From UA16 sp965661575 (lineage in GTDB: Bacteria > Bacteroidota > Bacteroidia > Flavobacteriales_D > Sanyastnellaceae): 41,916 nt of DNA. The position numbers and the translations under genes are program-made. Positions 1 to 9,010 of the stretch are shown piece by piece. The stretch spans positions 1 through 41,916 of the forward strand of contig CBFIEJ010000019.1 in the NCBI GenBank assembly GCA_965661575.1, given 5' to 3'. The stretch's first letter is position 1, and each line of letters begins with the position of its first letter. The notes beneath the pieces are model-generated. The model did not search any database, was not told the origin of the DNA, and worked only from the letters and a program-made list of their open reading frames with translations.

Positions 1-1
1 C

Positions 2-178
2 AACTGGGGTGATTTGGAGGTGCTTACGGCAACAATTTTAGACGCTTCCGGCGCCCAAGTGATGCAATGCAATCTGAATCAAAATGAAACGAGCATTCAG
101 CATCTAGCCGACGGTTTGTATGTGTTGTCTGTGGAAACGAAGCTTGGTCGATTCACCCGCCGATTCATTAAGAAATAA
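2..178 (+). CDS. C-terminal end of a T9SS-secreted protein (partial)
   Basis: The window opens inside a gene. Reading from base 2 gives 58 residues ending at TAA 176-178. The tail has the build of a type A T9SS C-terminal sorting domain: beta-strand stretches, the motif ADGLYVLSVET and a basic end (RFTRRFIKK). In this family that domain directs export through the type IX system and is then cleaved at the cell surface. Nothing of the mature protein is visible, so its function is unknown. The next gene starts 6 bases after this stop and also encodes a T9SS cargo, so the two are probably co-transcribed. Confidence 0.75.
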   Translation, partial: NWGDLEVLTATILDASGAQVMQCNLNQNETSIQHLADGLYVLSVETKLGRFTRRFIKK

Positions 179-184
179 GAGCAG

Positions 185-1864
185 ATGCAAAGTTTACAAG
201 CCTTAACCGTCTCGGTGTTTTCATTCACTCTGTTATTGTTTGTAGATGCGGCAATGGCACAGGACTGTGCGAATGTCGAGTTTGCAATATTCAATCAATC
301 TCAGGGAGAAATTCCTCAACTGAATGTGGAATATGAGATTTCATTTTCCAACAACGAAATAGCGGAGACAGGCCTATGGGAGGTCACAGATGCTGGGGTT
401 TTTGCGCCAATGTGCTTGCCTGTCGGTTGTTATTTCATCGCGATCGAAGGTGCGAGCGTGAATCCGAATGCGATCGAAGTGCAATTGATGCAATCCGATT
501 ACATCATCATTTTGAGCGGATGGATTCAAGATGGTAATCAAGGCGCATGGATAACAGAATTCTGTGTTGAAACGCCAATGGAATTTTACTGCCCCGATGT
601 CGTCGATTATGTGGAAGGTGAAGGGTGTTCATGGGCGTTTGAAATTGGCAGTTTTCAGCAGGGAGAAGAGGTCGAGTGGAACTTTGGAGATGGGGGTGAA
701 CCGGTCGTTGGAGGCCATTTCATAGAGCATGATTTCCCAAATTCGGGCACCTACGAGGTGACTGCTTTTTTCACCTCGTATGATTGCCCAATGGGGGTGT
801 ATTTGACCACTACGGTTGTGGTGGAGGGTTGTGGCGAGGAGCAATGCACCTTGGAGATGGATGTAAGCAGTGTGGATGGTATGTGGTACACATTTTCGAT
901 TCCAGATCAACCGGAAGGCGCGATCATCGAATGGTACATCGATGGCCAAGTGGTGCCGCCAACGAGCGAGAATGGCTTGACTTTTGAGGCTGGATTTGAC
1001 TTCAATCCATACTGGAACGTTTGCGTGGAGGTGTACAGCGACGCTTGTCCTCAAGGCATGGAAGCTTGTTACACCAACCTCGAAAGCAGTGATTGCCCGG
1101 ATCCCGAATCGATGGAAGTCGAATACCTTGGCGGATGCTATGCTTTGTTCTGGCTCTACGATCCAAATTTGACGGAGATTGGCTGGTCTGTGAATGGGGA
1201 GTTGATTGAATGGACTGCGGGTATGTTTTTCGATTATTCCTTTCCAAGTGACGGTGTATACGTTGTGACGGCTGAACTATATTCTTTCACGTGCCAAGGT
1301 GAATTGTACGATTGGGAGATAGAGATCGAAGGCTGTGGTGAAGAGGCTTGTCTTCTCGATGTGGAAGTGGGCGAAATCGAGTGCAACGAATTTCTCATTG
1401 GCGCTCTGAATCAACCCGATGACGCTACCATCTTTTGGACTTTGGACGGAGAACCTTACGATTATGGTGTCGAGGCTTTGACGTACACATTTGAAGAGGA
1501 TGGGTGCCATGTTTTCAGCGCAGGTTACGAGACGCCCGAATGTCCATCTGGTGTTTTTGCTGAAGTCGAGATTTGCTCCGATTGCACAGGGTCTACCGAA
1601 ATCAACGGCGTAACTGAATCAGATCCTTCATTTGTGATTTGGCCAAACCCAACGAGTGGCTCTTTGTTTTGGCAGGAGCGTGATCTCAATCGGTCTGCTC
1701 AGTTGCTCGTTTATACCCTTGATGGCCGCATCGTTGAAAATCAGCAAGTGTTCAGCCCATCAGGTGAATTGGATATCGCTCAATTCGCTGATGGATGGTA
1801 CGTTTTGACTTGGATCGTAGAGGGCCGAGAGCCTGTGCACACAAGGTTGAGGATTTTGCATTGA
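185..1864 (+). CDS. T9SS-secreted protein with four Cys-flanked PKD-like units
   Basis: A 559-residue secreted protein. It has a signal peptide (about residues 1-25, cut near AMA-Q) and an N-terminal region to about 135. Four tandem units of roughly 80-85 residues follow at about 136-221, 221-304, 304-389 and 389-467, each bounded by cysteines. The first has the PKD hallmark WNFGDG (165-170) and a later SGTYEVTA strand; the others keep the W..(N/D)G and final beta-strand pattern in weaker form. Units 1 and 3 both end in EGCGEE. A type A T9SS sorting domain begins at WPNP (486-489). PKD-like folds usually act in surface adhesion or polymer binding; no catalytic domain is visible. The start at 185 is chosen because the signal peptide begins there. 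The protein is strongly acidic. Confidence 0.85.
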   Translation: MQSLQALTVSVFSFTLLLFVDAAMAQDCANVEFAIFNQSQGEIPQLNVEYEISFSNNEIAETGLWEVTDAGVFAPMCLPVGCYFIAIEGASVNPNAIEVQLMQSDYIIILSGWIQDGNQGAWITEFCVETPMEFYCPDVVDYVEGEGCSWAFEIGSFQQGEEVEWNFGDGGEPVVGGHFIEHDFPNSGTYEVTAFFTSYDCPMGVYLTTTVVVEGCGEEQCTLEMDVSSVDGMWYTFSIPDQPEGAIIEWYIDGQVVPPTSENGLTFEAGFDFNPYWNVCVEVYSDACPQGMEACYTNLESSDCPDPESMEVEYLGGCYALFWLYDPNLTEIGWSVNGELIEWTAGMFFDYSFPSDGVYVVTAELYSFTCQGELYDWEIEIEGCGEEACLLDVEVGEIECNEFLIGALNQPDDATIFWTLDGEPYDYGVEALTYTFEEDGCHVFSAGYETPECPSGVFAEVEICSDCTGSTEINGVTESDPSFVIWPNPTSGSLFWQERDLNRSAQLLVYTLDGRIVENQQVFSPSGELDIAQFADGWYVLTWIVEGREPVHTRLRILH

Positions 1865-1937
1865 CCCTTGAATAAAGCGGTTGAAAACACCGGTGATTCA
1901 GCGTCAAATCAGGCGTGATTCATCTCGGGAGGTGCAT

Positions 1938-1945
1938 TAACTTCG
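1938..1945 (+). promoter_or_regulatory. -7-like element TAACTTCG upstream of the DUF2723 gene
   Basis: TAACTTCG matches the Bacteroidota -7 consensus TAnnTTTG at seven of eight bases when the two n positions are counted as matches. It lies 34 bases before the ATG at 1980, in the only sizeable gap of this region. No convincing -33 TTTG/TTG was found. Confidence 0.35.
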
Positions 1946-1979
1946 TGTCGGCAAATCAAGAGCGATTGCCAATACGAAC

Positions 1980-4900
1980 ATGAGCTATCAAAAATTGAAC
2001 AATTGGACGGGCTGGGGCATCTGGGCCATCGCGACGATTGTATACCTGTCGACCATTGAACCCACTGCTAGTTTCTGGGACTGCGGCGAATTCATCGCTT
2101 CCGCGTACAAGTTGGAGGTAGGTCACCCCCCAGGAGCACCTTTTTTCATGTTGCTTGCGCGTTTTCTCATGGTGTTTTCGACGCCTGAAACTGCAGCCAT
2201 ATTTGCCAATGCGCTTTCGGCGTTGAGCAGTTCGTTCACCATTCTCTTTCTGTTTTGGAGCATTACCCACCTGGCCAAAAAGTTCACGGGGAATGCGGGC
2301 GAAGGAATGAGTGCCGCACAGATTTGGGCGGTGCTAGGTTCAGGAGCTGTTGGTGCTCTGGCCTATACGTTTAGCGATAGCTTCTGGTTTTCGGCTGTAG
2401 AAGGTGAGGTGTATGCATTGTCTTCGCTGTTCACTGCTTTGGTGTTTTGGGTCATTTTAAAATGGGAGTCGGTGGCAGATCAGCCAGGTCATTTGCGATG
2501 GATTTTGGTGATTGCATACCTCATGGGGCTCTCCATTGGCGTCCACTTGCTGAATCTGCTTGCGATTCCTGCCATTGCACTCGTATTTTATTTCAAGCGT
2601 TATGAATTTTCATGGAAAGGTCTTCTGTTGACAGCAGCAGTGGCGGTGGCACTTCTCGGCTTCATCCAAGAAGGTTTGATCAAAGGGGTTGTGAATTTGG
2701 CGGGGAAGTTCGAGCTGTTTTTTGTAAACGACTTGGGCATGGGCTTCAACACCGGAGTCATCGTCTACGCCGTCTTGCTCATTGCATTTCTGACGGCTGC
2801 CATTTGGTGGACACAAATGAAAAATTGGGTTGCGGCCAATACGTTTGTTCTGGGAATGGTCATGGTGCTGATCGGTTATTCGACATTTGCTGTGATCGTC
2901 ATTCGAAGCGCTGCAAATCCGCCCATGGATGAAAATAATCCGGAGGATCTTTTCGCGTTGCTTTCGTATTTGAATCGAGAACAGTACGGTGATCGTCCGC
3001 TTGCGACTGGAGAATACTGGGGAAGTCCGACAGACAAGAGCCGTCCATACTCCGATGGTCGCCCCAGTTTTGTCAAGAGCTTCAGCATCATCGAAGACCG
3101 AGGTGTTGATAAGCGTGTGAAGTCATTCCGTTCCGAAGGAGGTGCTCAAGCATGGATGGCTGAGAACGGAAGTGATCGAATGCGCATTGAGGAAGAGTAC
3201 GTCGACAGCGGGGATCGCAAGGGAAGTGTTCCAAATTACGATGCTCGGTTTACCTCTGCATTTCCTCGCATGTATTCAACTCAAGCCAATCACATCGAGG
3301 CCTACAAGAGTTGGAGCAACTACAAGGGCTACAATCAGGCGGTGACATACACGAGCCCCTTGAGTGACACGCCTATGAATGCGCAGCAATTCGAAGCACA
3401 CATCTCACAGGATTACTTGCAGGCAGGCATGTCTAAAGATGCTCTGAACCGTGCAATGACGGGTTTATTTCGTTCATACGGAATGCGCTTTGACGAACGT
3501 TACGAGGTTGCCTCTGAGTCCGAGATTTTGGTCCGTGACTTCGAATCTGGAAACATGCAACGTGCGCCGCTCACAGACGCTGGAATCCTTCAAACACTGG
3601 CAAATTTTATGGCCAGTGATCTTCAGATGGGTTTGTCCTCAGGTAAGGCATACGTGGGGCGTTTGGAGGGTGAAAAGGCGCAGTTGGAAAATCAAATTCG
3701 CGCTGCAACGGCGCAGGCGAATCGCAGCGGGTCTTCTGAAGACGTTCGAAAGGTGCGTCAGATGGAGGGAATGCTCGACCGAATTCAAACCGATTTGATG
3801 CCATCTACAGCGGAGAACCTTCGCTATTTCAAAGACTATCAGATGGGCTGGATGTACTTCCGATATTTCTTGTGGAACTTCTCGGGAAAGCAGAATGATT
3901 TTCAGGGACATGGCAGTTTTACCCAGGGCAATTGGATTTCTGGCATTGATTCCATCGATGAACAGCGCATCGGCAACCAGGATGAATTGACAGAAGTAGC
4001 CAAAGCCAACAAAGGCTACAACCGATTTTATTATCTGCCTTTGTTGCTTGGATTAATCGGCTTGATATTCCATGCTATTCGAGATCCGAGGCAATTTTTG
4101 GTTGTAGCGGCGTTGTTCGTTTTGACGGGCATGGCCATCGTGGTGTATCTCAATCAATACCCTTTTCAGCCGAGGGAGAGAGACTACGCTTTTGTAGGGT
4201 CTTTTTACGCCTTTGCCATTTGGATTGGTCTCGGCGTGTATGCCATGTTTGAATGGGCTCGTAAAGCCGACGTTCAAAGCTTTGTTCGTGTTTTGGGGGG
4301 CAGTGCTGCAGCTGCCGTTGTCTTGTATGCAACGGAAATGGTGTCGGGTGGACCGCACGCACTCAGCGCTTCCATTGCTTTCATGGCCGGAGTGGTCGCT
4401 GTGCTCATGGGGATTGGATGGCTCTTGAATGCGATGTCCGTTAAAGAATCCCTTCGTGCCCAGACAATGCTTGCTCTTGCCCTCGCGGTTCCTTGCCTTA
4501 TGGCGACAGAGGGTTGGGATGATCACAGCCGTGCCAACCGGCGCACAGGTGTTGATTTTGCCAAGAATTATCTGGATTCATTGGAAGAAAATGCCATTCT
4601 CTTCACCAACGGTGACAACGATACCTTTCCTCTTTGGTATGTGCAAGAAGTGGAGGGATACCGAACGGATGTTCGCATTTGCAATTTGAGTTTGCTCAAT
4701 ACGGACTGGTACATTGATCAGATGAAACGACAGGCCTACGATAGCCCTCCTCTGCCCATTTTGATGGACGAAGAAAGCTATCGTCAGGGAACGCGAGATG
4801 TCGTTGTAATGGATCGTCCACAAAACGCATCTGATCCCTATATGGATCTTGAAGCGGCCATGGAAATCGCCTTGGACGACAGCAAAAAACGATCGTTTGG

Positions 4901-5867
4901 TGGGGGAAAGAGTTATTCGGTTTTGCCGACGCACAGCTTTCGTATTCCCGTAGATAGTGCATCATTGGTTCAAAACAATGTTTTGAATGCTGATGAAATG
5001 AAGCAGCGGGTGGACGCGCTGGAGTTTACGCTATCTGGTGCCAACGGAAAGCCAAAAGGCTACATAATGAAAAGCCAATTCGCAGTGCTCGATATGATTC
5101 GAGGCAACAACTGGGAACGGCCGATTTATTTTGCTGTCACTACGGGTCCCGATAGTTACATGGGTTTGCAATCATTTTTCCGCTTAGAAGGCCTTGCCTA
5201 CCGCTTGGTTCCCGTCCGTTATCCTCAGAACGACAACCCAAATGCGTACGGAGGTGTTGCGACAACCACGATGTACGAGAACGTTATGGACAAGTGGTCT
5301 TGGGGAGGAATGGACAATGTTGAAGATGGCATTTACATGGATGAGAACAACCGGCGGATGGTGACGAACTTCAGGTTGCAACTTTCTGTTCTGGCTGAAG
5401 AGCTGATGAAGGAAAATGATCCGAACCGTGCACTGGACATTTTGGAACAAGTTCTGATCAAGATGCCGGAAGAAAATGTACCTATGAGCCGTGTTTTGAT
5501 GAGCATTCAAGGCAGCCTCATGGAATTGGCATCCACGCAAGAAGCTCCAGGCATGAAGGTTTACGATCTTTCGGATGATCGACGGGCTTTGGCTAGAGAT
5601 CTTGGGGTTGATTTGACCCGCCGAATGTTCGAGATTCAAGCCGATGACTTGGAGTACTACCATTCATTGGATCCCGCTCGTTTTCGGTCGTTGTCGCAAG
5701 AACGCAGGATTGCCAAACAAGTTGCCGAGGTCATGGTCCAGACAGCGACTCTTTACCTGCCTGAGGATTCCTTGGGTGCAGAGCTTGAAGCTCAAATGGT
5801 GACGTTGGAGGTGATGATGGCAGAATCTGAGCAGCGCATTGCGACGATGGGTGCATTTGAATTTTAA
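1980..5867 (+). CDS. DUF2723 / GT117-type membrane glycosyltransferase
   Basis: A 1295-residue polytopic membrane protein of the DUF2723 (PF11028) family, which CAZy places with human TMEM260 in GT117 and which is linked to protein O-mannosylation. The N-terminal signature FWDCGEF (residues 32-38) carries an Asp/Glu pair resembling the catalytic acidic motif of PMT-type transferases, followed by a GHPPGAP loop. About eight hydrophobic segments lie in residues 10-300. A soluble middle region (about 310-640) contains the family features NREQYGDRPL and FPRMYS. More membrane segments lie at about 680-840, and a long soluble C-terminal part carries DNDTFPLWY. Length is normal for the family. Bacteroidota O-glycosylate many exported proteins, so a role in decorating secreted or outer-membrane proteins is an inference that fits. 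Its 3' end overlaps or abuts purN. Confidence 0.85.
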   Translation: MSYQKLNNWTGWGIWAIATIVYLSTIEPTASFWDCGEFIASAYKLEVGHPPGAPFFMLLARFLMVFSTPETAAIFANALSALSSSFTILFLFWSITHLAKKFTGNAGEGMSAAQIWAVLGSGAVGALAYTFSDSFWFSAVEGEVYALSSLFTALVFWVILKWESVADQPGHLRWILVIAYLMGLSIGVHLLNLLAIPAIALVFYFKRYEFSWKGLLLTAAVAVALLGFIQEGLIKGVVNLAGKFELFFVNDLGMGFNTGVIVYAVLLIAFLTAAIWWTQMKNWVAANTFVLGMVMVLIGYSTFAVIVIRSAANPPMDENNPEDLFALLSYLNREQYGDRPLATGEYWGSPTDKSRPYSDGRPSFVKSFSIIEDRGVDKRVKSFRSEGGAQAWMAENGSDRMRIEEEYVDSGDRKGSVPNYDARFTSAFPRMYSTQANHIEAYKSWSNYKGYNQAVTYTSPLSDTPMNAQQFEAHISQDYLQAGMSKDALNRAMTGLFRSYGMRFDERYEVASESEILVRDFESGNMQRAPLTDAGILQTLANFMASDLQMGLSSGKAYVGRLEGEKAQLENQIRAATAQANRSGSSEDVRKVRQMEGMLDRIQTDLMPSTAENLRYFKDYQMGWMYFRYFLWNFSGKQNDFQGHGSFTQGNWISGIDSIDEQRIGNQDELTEVAKANKGYNRFYYLPLLLGLIGLIFHAIRDPRQFLVVAALFVLTGMAIVVYLNQYPFQPRERDYAFVGSFYAFAIWIGLGVYAMFEWARKADVQSFVRVLGGSAAAAVVLYATEMVSGGPHALSASIAFMAGVVAVLMGIGWLLNAMSVKESLRAQTMLALALAVPCLMATEGWDDHSRANRRTGVDFAKNYLDSLEENAILFTNGDNDTFPLWYVQEVEGYRTDVRICNLSLLNTDWYIDQMKRQAYDSPPLPILMDEESYRQGTRDVVVMDRPQNASDPYMDLEAAMEIALDDSKKRSFGGGKSYSVLPTHSFRIPVDSASLVQNNVLNADEMKQRVDALEFTLSGANGKPKGYIMKSQFAVLDMIRGNNWERPIYFAVTTGPDSYMGLQSFFRLEGLAYRLVPVRYPQNDNPNAYGGVATTTMYENVMDKWSWGGMDNVEDGIYMDENNRRMVTNFRLQLSVLAEELMKENDPNRALDILEQVLIKMPEENVPMSRVLMSIQGSLMELASTQEAPGMKVYDLSDDRRALARDLGVDLTRRMFEIQADDLEYYHSLDPARFRSLSQERRIAKQVAEVMVQTATLYLPEDSLGAELEAQMVTLEVMMAESEQRIATMGAFEF

Positions 5868-6465
5868 AGCTTTGGAGAAACAGCGCATTGCCATACTGGC
5901 CTCCGGATCAGGCACCAATGCCGAAGAAATCATCCGCTATTTTGCAAGCAGTGAATCAGCTGAGGTGGTATGGGTGGGATGCAATCGGCCGGAATCAGAA
6001 GCAGGCGTCTACGAACGCACCAAAACACTTGGGCTGGAAACCGCGTCGTTTCAAGCGGCTCAGCTGAAAAACGGTGAGGTGTTTGAAATGCTGAAAGTCG
6101 CACGAGTTGATTGGGTGATTTTAGCGGGCTTTCTGTTGCGAGTCCCAGTTGAAATGGTGCATCATTTTCAGGGCAAAATGGTCAACATTCATCCGGCGCT
6201 CCTGCCGCAGTTCGGAGGCAAAGGCATGTATGGAATGAATGTTCACCGGGCGGTTAAGGCCGCTGGTGCCGGAGAGACCGGAATGACCGTCCATTGGGTC
6301 AATGCAGCATACGATGAAGGGGACATTATCTTTCAAGCCTCTTGTTCCTTATCACCAGAGGATGATGTGGATCGAATTGCATCGAAAGTCGCGCAACTCG
6401 AGCATCAGTATTACGCACGAACAGTTGATGCTTTGATTCAAGATGCATTGACGCGAAAGCCCTGA
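5851..6465 (+). CDS. purN: Phosphoribosylglycinamide formyltransferase PurN
   Basis: PurN transfers the formyl group of 10-formyl-THF to GAR in purine synthesis. The N-terminal nucleotide loop ILASGSGTNAE is present. The catalytic trio is visible as N112 and H114 in NIHPALLP and D155 in YDEGDIIFQ, and the family motif GxTVHxV appears as GMTVHWV. There is no ATG before the conserved N-terminus. Candidate starts are TTG 5839, GTG 5851, TTG 5857 and TTG 5872. GTG 5851 is used here because GTG is the commoner alternative start; TTG 5872, 4 bases after the upstream stop, would give the most typical N-terminus (MEKQRIAI). With GTG 5851 the gene overlaps the upstream gene by 17 bases. rnhA follows 1 base after the stop. 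Function is secure; the start is not. Confidence 0.9.
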   Translation: MHLNFKALEKQRIAILASGSGTNAEEIIRYFASSESAEVVWVGCNRPESEAGVYERTKTLGLETASFQAAQLKNGEVFEMLKVARVDWVILAGFLLRVPVEMVHHFQGKMVNIHPALLPQFGGKGMYGMNVHRAVKAAGAGETGMTVHWVNAAYDEGDIIFQASCSLSPEDDVDRIASKVAQLEHQYYARTVDALIQDALTRKP

Positions 6466-6466
6466 A

Positions 6467-6934
6467 ATGATGAGTAAAGTCGTAGTCTATACCGATGGTG
6501 GAGCTAGTGGAAATCCGGGGCCGGGGGGATATGGAGCGTTGCTCATGTCTGGCGAGCATCGAAAAGAAATGAGTGGGGGATTTCGACGCACCACAAACAA
6601 TCGGATGGAATTGCTGGCGGTGATTGTTGCTCTCGAGGCCTTGAAACGTCCAGGCTTTGAGGTCGATATCTATTCCGATTCCAAATACGTTGTGGATGCC
6701 GTAGAGAAGCGGTGGGTGTTTGCGTGGGAGAAGAAAAATTACAGGGAGAAGAAAAATCCAGATTTATGGAAACGCTTTTTAGTTGTCTACCGGACACACA
6801 AAGTGAAATTTCACTGGGTCAAAGGCCATGCGGGTAATCCCAATAATGAATTGGTTGATCAGTTGGCAGTTCAGGCCTACCAAAAGGGTCATCTTGAGGT
6901 AGATACAGCATATGAGGCACTCAATGGCGCATAA
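6467..6934 (+). CDS. rnhA: Ribonuclease HI
   Basis: RNase HI cleaves the RNA strand of RNA/DNA hybrids and clears R-loops and replication primers. The four catalytic acidic residues are in place: D10 (VVYTDGGASGNPGPGG), E48 (NNRMELLA), D71 (YSDSKYV) and D131 (NELVDQLA), with the catalytic-loop histidine H121 in WVKGHAGN. The basic helix region around 82-103 (WVFAWEKKNYREKK) is the hybrid-binding protrusion seen in the E. coli enzyme. The length of 155 residues is standard. ATG 6467 and ATG 6470 are adjacent and either could be used. It starts 1 base after purN stops, so it is in the same operon. Confidence 0.95.
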   Translation: MMSKVVVYTDGGASGNPGPGGYGALLMSGEHRKEMSGGFRRTTNNRMELLAVIVALEALKRPGFEVDIYSDSKYVVDAVEKRWVFAWEKKNYREKKNPDLWKRFLVVYRTHKVKFHWVKGHAGNPNNELVDQLAVQAYQKGHLEVDTAYEALNGA

Positions 6935-6971
6935 GCGGCCTCTTTGGGGGATTTCTTCTTCCGCCGAGCCT

Positions 6972-6979
6972 TATCTTTG
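6972..6979 (+). promoter_or_regulatory. -7 promoter element TATCTTTG for the acyl-CoA dehydrogenase gene
   Basis: A perfect match to the Bacteroidota -7 consensus TAnnTTTG, 29 bases before ATG 7009 in the gap after rnhA. A TTTG at 6943-6946 lies 25 bases upstream, which is longer than the usual spacing of about 19-21, so the -33 box is uncertain. Confidence 0.5.
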
Positions 6980-7008
6980 TGGCCTCAAACGCAATAACGT
7001 ATTGAATC

Positions 7009-8187
7009 ATGCGCACGGATCTATATCAAGGCCACGACTATTACAACTTGGATGACTTGCTCACAGAAGAGCATAAGCTTATTCGGGAGACGGCCCGTGA
7101 GTGGGTAAAGAAAGAGGTGAGTCCCATCATCGAGGATGCGGCCGAGAAATGTGAGTTTCCGCGCCATCTGCTCTCAGGTTTGGGAGAGATTGGTGCATTT
7201 GGACCATACATCCCTGAGGAATATGGTGGTCCAGGCTTGGATCAAATCAGCTACGGCCTGATCATGCAGGAACTCGAACGATGCGATAGCGGATTGCGTT
7301 CGACGGCGTCTGTTCAGAGTAGTTTGGTCATGTATCCCATATGGAAATATGGAAGTGAGGAGCAGAAGCAAAAGTTCTTACCGAAGCTTGCGACAGGTGA
7401 AATGATGGGATGCTTTGGACTCACGGAACCAGACCATGGGTCGAATCCGGGAGGCATGACGACCAACTTCAAAGAAGATGGTGACGATGTGATTTTGAAC
7501 GGAGCGAAAATGTGGATTTCCAATGCCCCATTCGCCGATGTGGCGGTAGTTTGGGCAAAAAATGAAGCAGGTAGAATCAAAGGAATCATCGTGGAGCGCG
7601 GGATGGATGGCTTTAGTACGCCAACCATGCATGGCAAGTGGAGCTTGCGTGCCTCTGATACTGGTGAGTTGATTTTCGATAACGTTCGCGTACCCAAGAC
7701 CAATATTTTGCCTGGTCGTGACGGTTTAGGCGCTCCACTCAGCTGCCTCGACTCTGCCCGCTACGGCATCGCGTGGGGAGCGATTGGTGCTGCGTTGGAT
7801 TGTTACGATGCAGCCCTGCGCTATTCGAAAGAGCGGATTCAATTTGACCGTCCCATTGGTCAATTCCAGCTGCAGCAAAAGAAGCTCGCCGAAATGATTA
7901 CCGAAATCACGAAAGCGCAGCTTTTGACTCATCGCCTGGGCCAGTTGCGTGACGAAGGTCGTGCTACATCGCCGCAGATTTCCATGGCAAAACGCAACAA
8001 TGTGGACATGGCATTGACCATTGCCCGTGATGCGCGTCAAATGCTCGGGGGGATGGGGATCACCGGGGAATACCCCATCATGCGCCACATGATGAACCTC
8101 GAATCTGTAGTGACCTACGAAGGCACGCACGACATCCATTTGTTGATCACGGGACTGGATGTCACGGGGCTGAACGCCTTTGTGTAA
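7009..8187 (+). CDS. gcdH: Glutaryl-CoA dehydrogenase (acyl-CoA dehydrogenase family)
   Basis: A 392-residue FAD enzyme. The acyl-CoA dehydrogenase layout is clear: helical N-terminal domain, CFGLTEPDHGSNP in the beta domain, and a C-terminal helical domain. Features matching glutaryl-CoA dehydrogenase rather than short-chain homologues are DSGLRSTASVQSSLVM with R97 (equivalent to the substrate-carboxylate Arg of human GCDH), KWSLRAS, ARYGIAWG, and the catalytic glutamate E371 in TYEGTHDIH. The reaction is oxidative decarboxylation of glutaryl-CoA to crotonyl-CoA in lysine/tryptophan breakdown. It stands alone behind its own -7 element, and no other pathway gene is nearby. Its last 26 bases overlap the 3' end of the convergent omega-amidase gene. 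Confidence 0.9.
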   Translation: MRTDLYQGHDYYNLDDLLTEEHKLIRETAREWVKKEVSPIIEDAAEKCEFPRHLLSGLGEIGAFGPYIPEEYGGPGLDQISYGLIMQELERCDSGLRSTASVQSSLVMYPIWKYGSEEQKQKFLPKLATGEMMGCFGLTEPDHGSNPGGMTTNFKEDGDDVILNGAKMWISNAPFADVAVVWAKNEAGRIKGIIVERGMDGFSTPTMHGKWSLRASDTGELIFDNVRVPKTNILPGRDGLGAPLSCLDSARYGIAWGAIGAALDCYDAALRYSKERIQFDRPIGQFQLQQKKLAEMITEITKAQLLTHRLGQLRDEGRATSPQISMAKRNNVDMALTIARDARQMLGGMGITGEYPIMRHMMNLESVVTYEGTHDIHLLITGLDVTGLNAFV

Positions 8188-9010
8188 TCTCGAACGAGTC
8201 GGCGTCACTGAGCACGGGGAATTTTGCCCGGAAATCAATCAGTTCTTTCGCTGAGAACGTGGCTTGAATCCAATTGGATTCATCATCCATTGACGAGGCG
8301 AGAGTATGCCCTTTCGGGTGCAGCAGAAGGCTGCAGCCATTGTGTGCAATTCCATTGCCGTCAGTACCAACTCGGTTTACTCCAACGGCATAACATTGAT
8401 TTTCGATGGCGCGTGCGTGCAGAAGCGCTGTCCATGCGTGAACTCGGGCTTTTGGCCAGTTGGCAACGTAGATCAGAACGTCGTAAGGACTGGAGGCTTG
8501 ATTTCGGCTGAATACGGGAAACCTCAGGTCGTAGCAAATTTGAAGGTGAAGTTTCCAACCTCTCCATTCAATTGTCTTCGACTTCTCACCTGCCTGATAG
8601 ACTTCATCTTCCCCGGCAAATCCGAACAAATGCCGCTTGTCATACCAATCCAGTTCGCAGTTTGGAGAGACGAAAAAGCAACGGTTCACAAACCGTTTTC
8701 CTTGCAATATTTTGCAGGAAAGACTGCCGACAACAGCAGCGTTTTTTTCTTGACTCCAACCTAGCATGGCTTGAAGCGGCGCAGGCCATTGGTCGCGATT
8801 TGAACGCCATCGATCATCCCATTCCATCGCGATGTCGTCTGGTCTCATGCTGAAGCCCGTGGCCCACATTTCGGGTAGAATGATCAAATCTGTGCCATCA
8901 TTCACTCCATCCATTTGTCGTTGGATCAGTTGGATGTTCGCTTTCGGATTTTCCCAGGAAATGTCCGTTTGAAGCGCAGCAACACGCAAGTCTTGAGTGT
9001 GTTGAGTCAT
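8162..9010 (-). CDS. Omega-amidase / nitrilase-family amidohydrolase (YafV/Nit2-like)
   Basis: A 282-residue carbon-nitrogen hydrolase. The catalytic triad is E47 (LPEMWATGFS), K125 (YDKRHLF) and C159 (LQICYDLRFP). KRHLF and GFAGE are typical of the YafV/Nit2 omega-amidase branch, which hydrolyses alpha-ketoglutaramate or alpha-ketosuccinamate. Its start codon overlaps the stop of the upstream aminotransferase (bases 9007-9010, ATGA), so the two are translationally coupled. Together they fit the glutamine transaminase/omega-amidase route, or the MtnE/MtnU step of methionine salvage, in which the amidase removes the keto-amide made by the transaminase and pulls the reaction forward. Substrate is inferred from family and context. 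The 3' end overlaps the glutaryl-CoA dehydrogenase gene on the other strand. Confidence 0.88.
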   Translation of the reverse strand: MTQHTQDLRVAALQTDISWENPKANIQLIQRQMDGVNDGTDLIILPEMWATGFSMRPDDIAMEWDDRWRSNRDQWPAPLQAMLGWSQEKNAAVVGSLSCKILQGKRFVNRCFFVSPNCELDWYDKRHLFGFAGEDEVYQAGEKSKTIEWRGWKLHLQICYDLRFPVFSRNQASSPYDVLIYVANWPKARVHAWTALLHARAIENQCYAVGVNRVGTDGNGIAHNGCSLLLHPKGHTLASSMDDESNWIQATFSAKELIDFRAKFPVLSDADSFEITQRRSAP

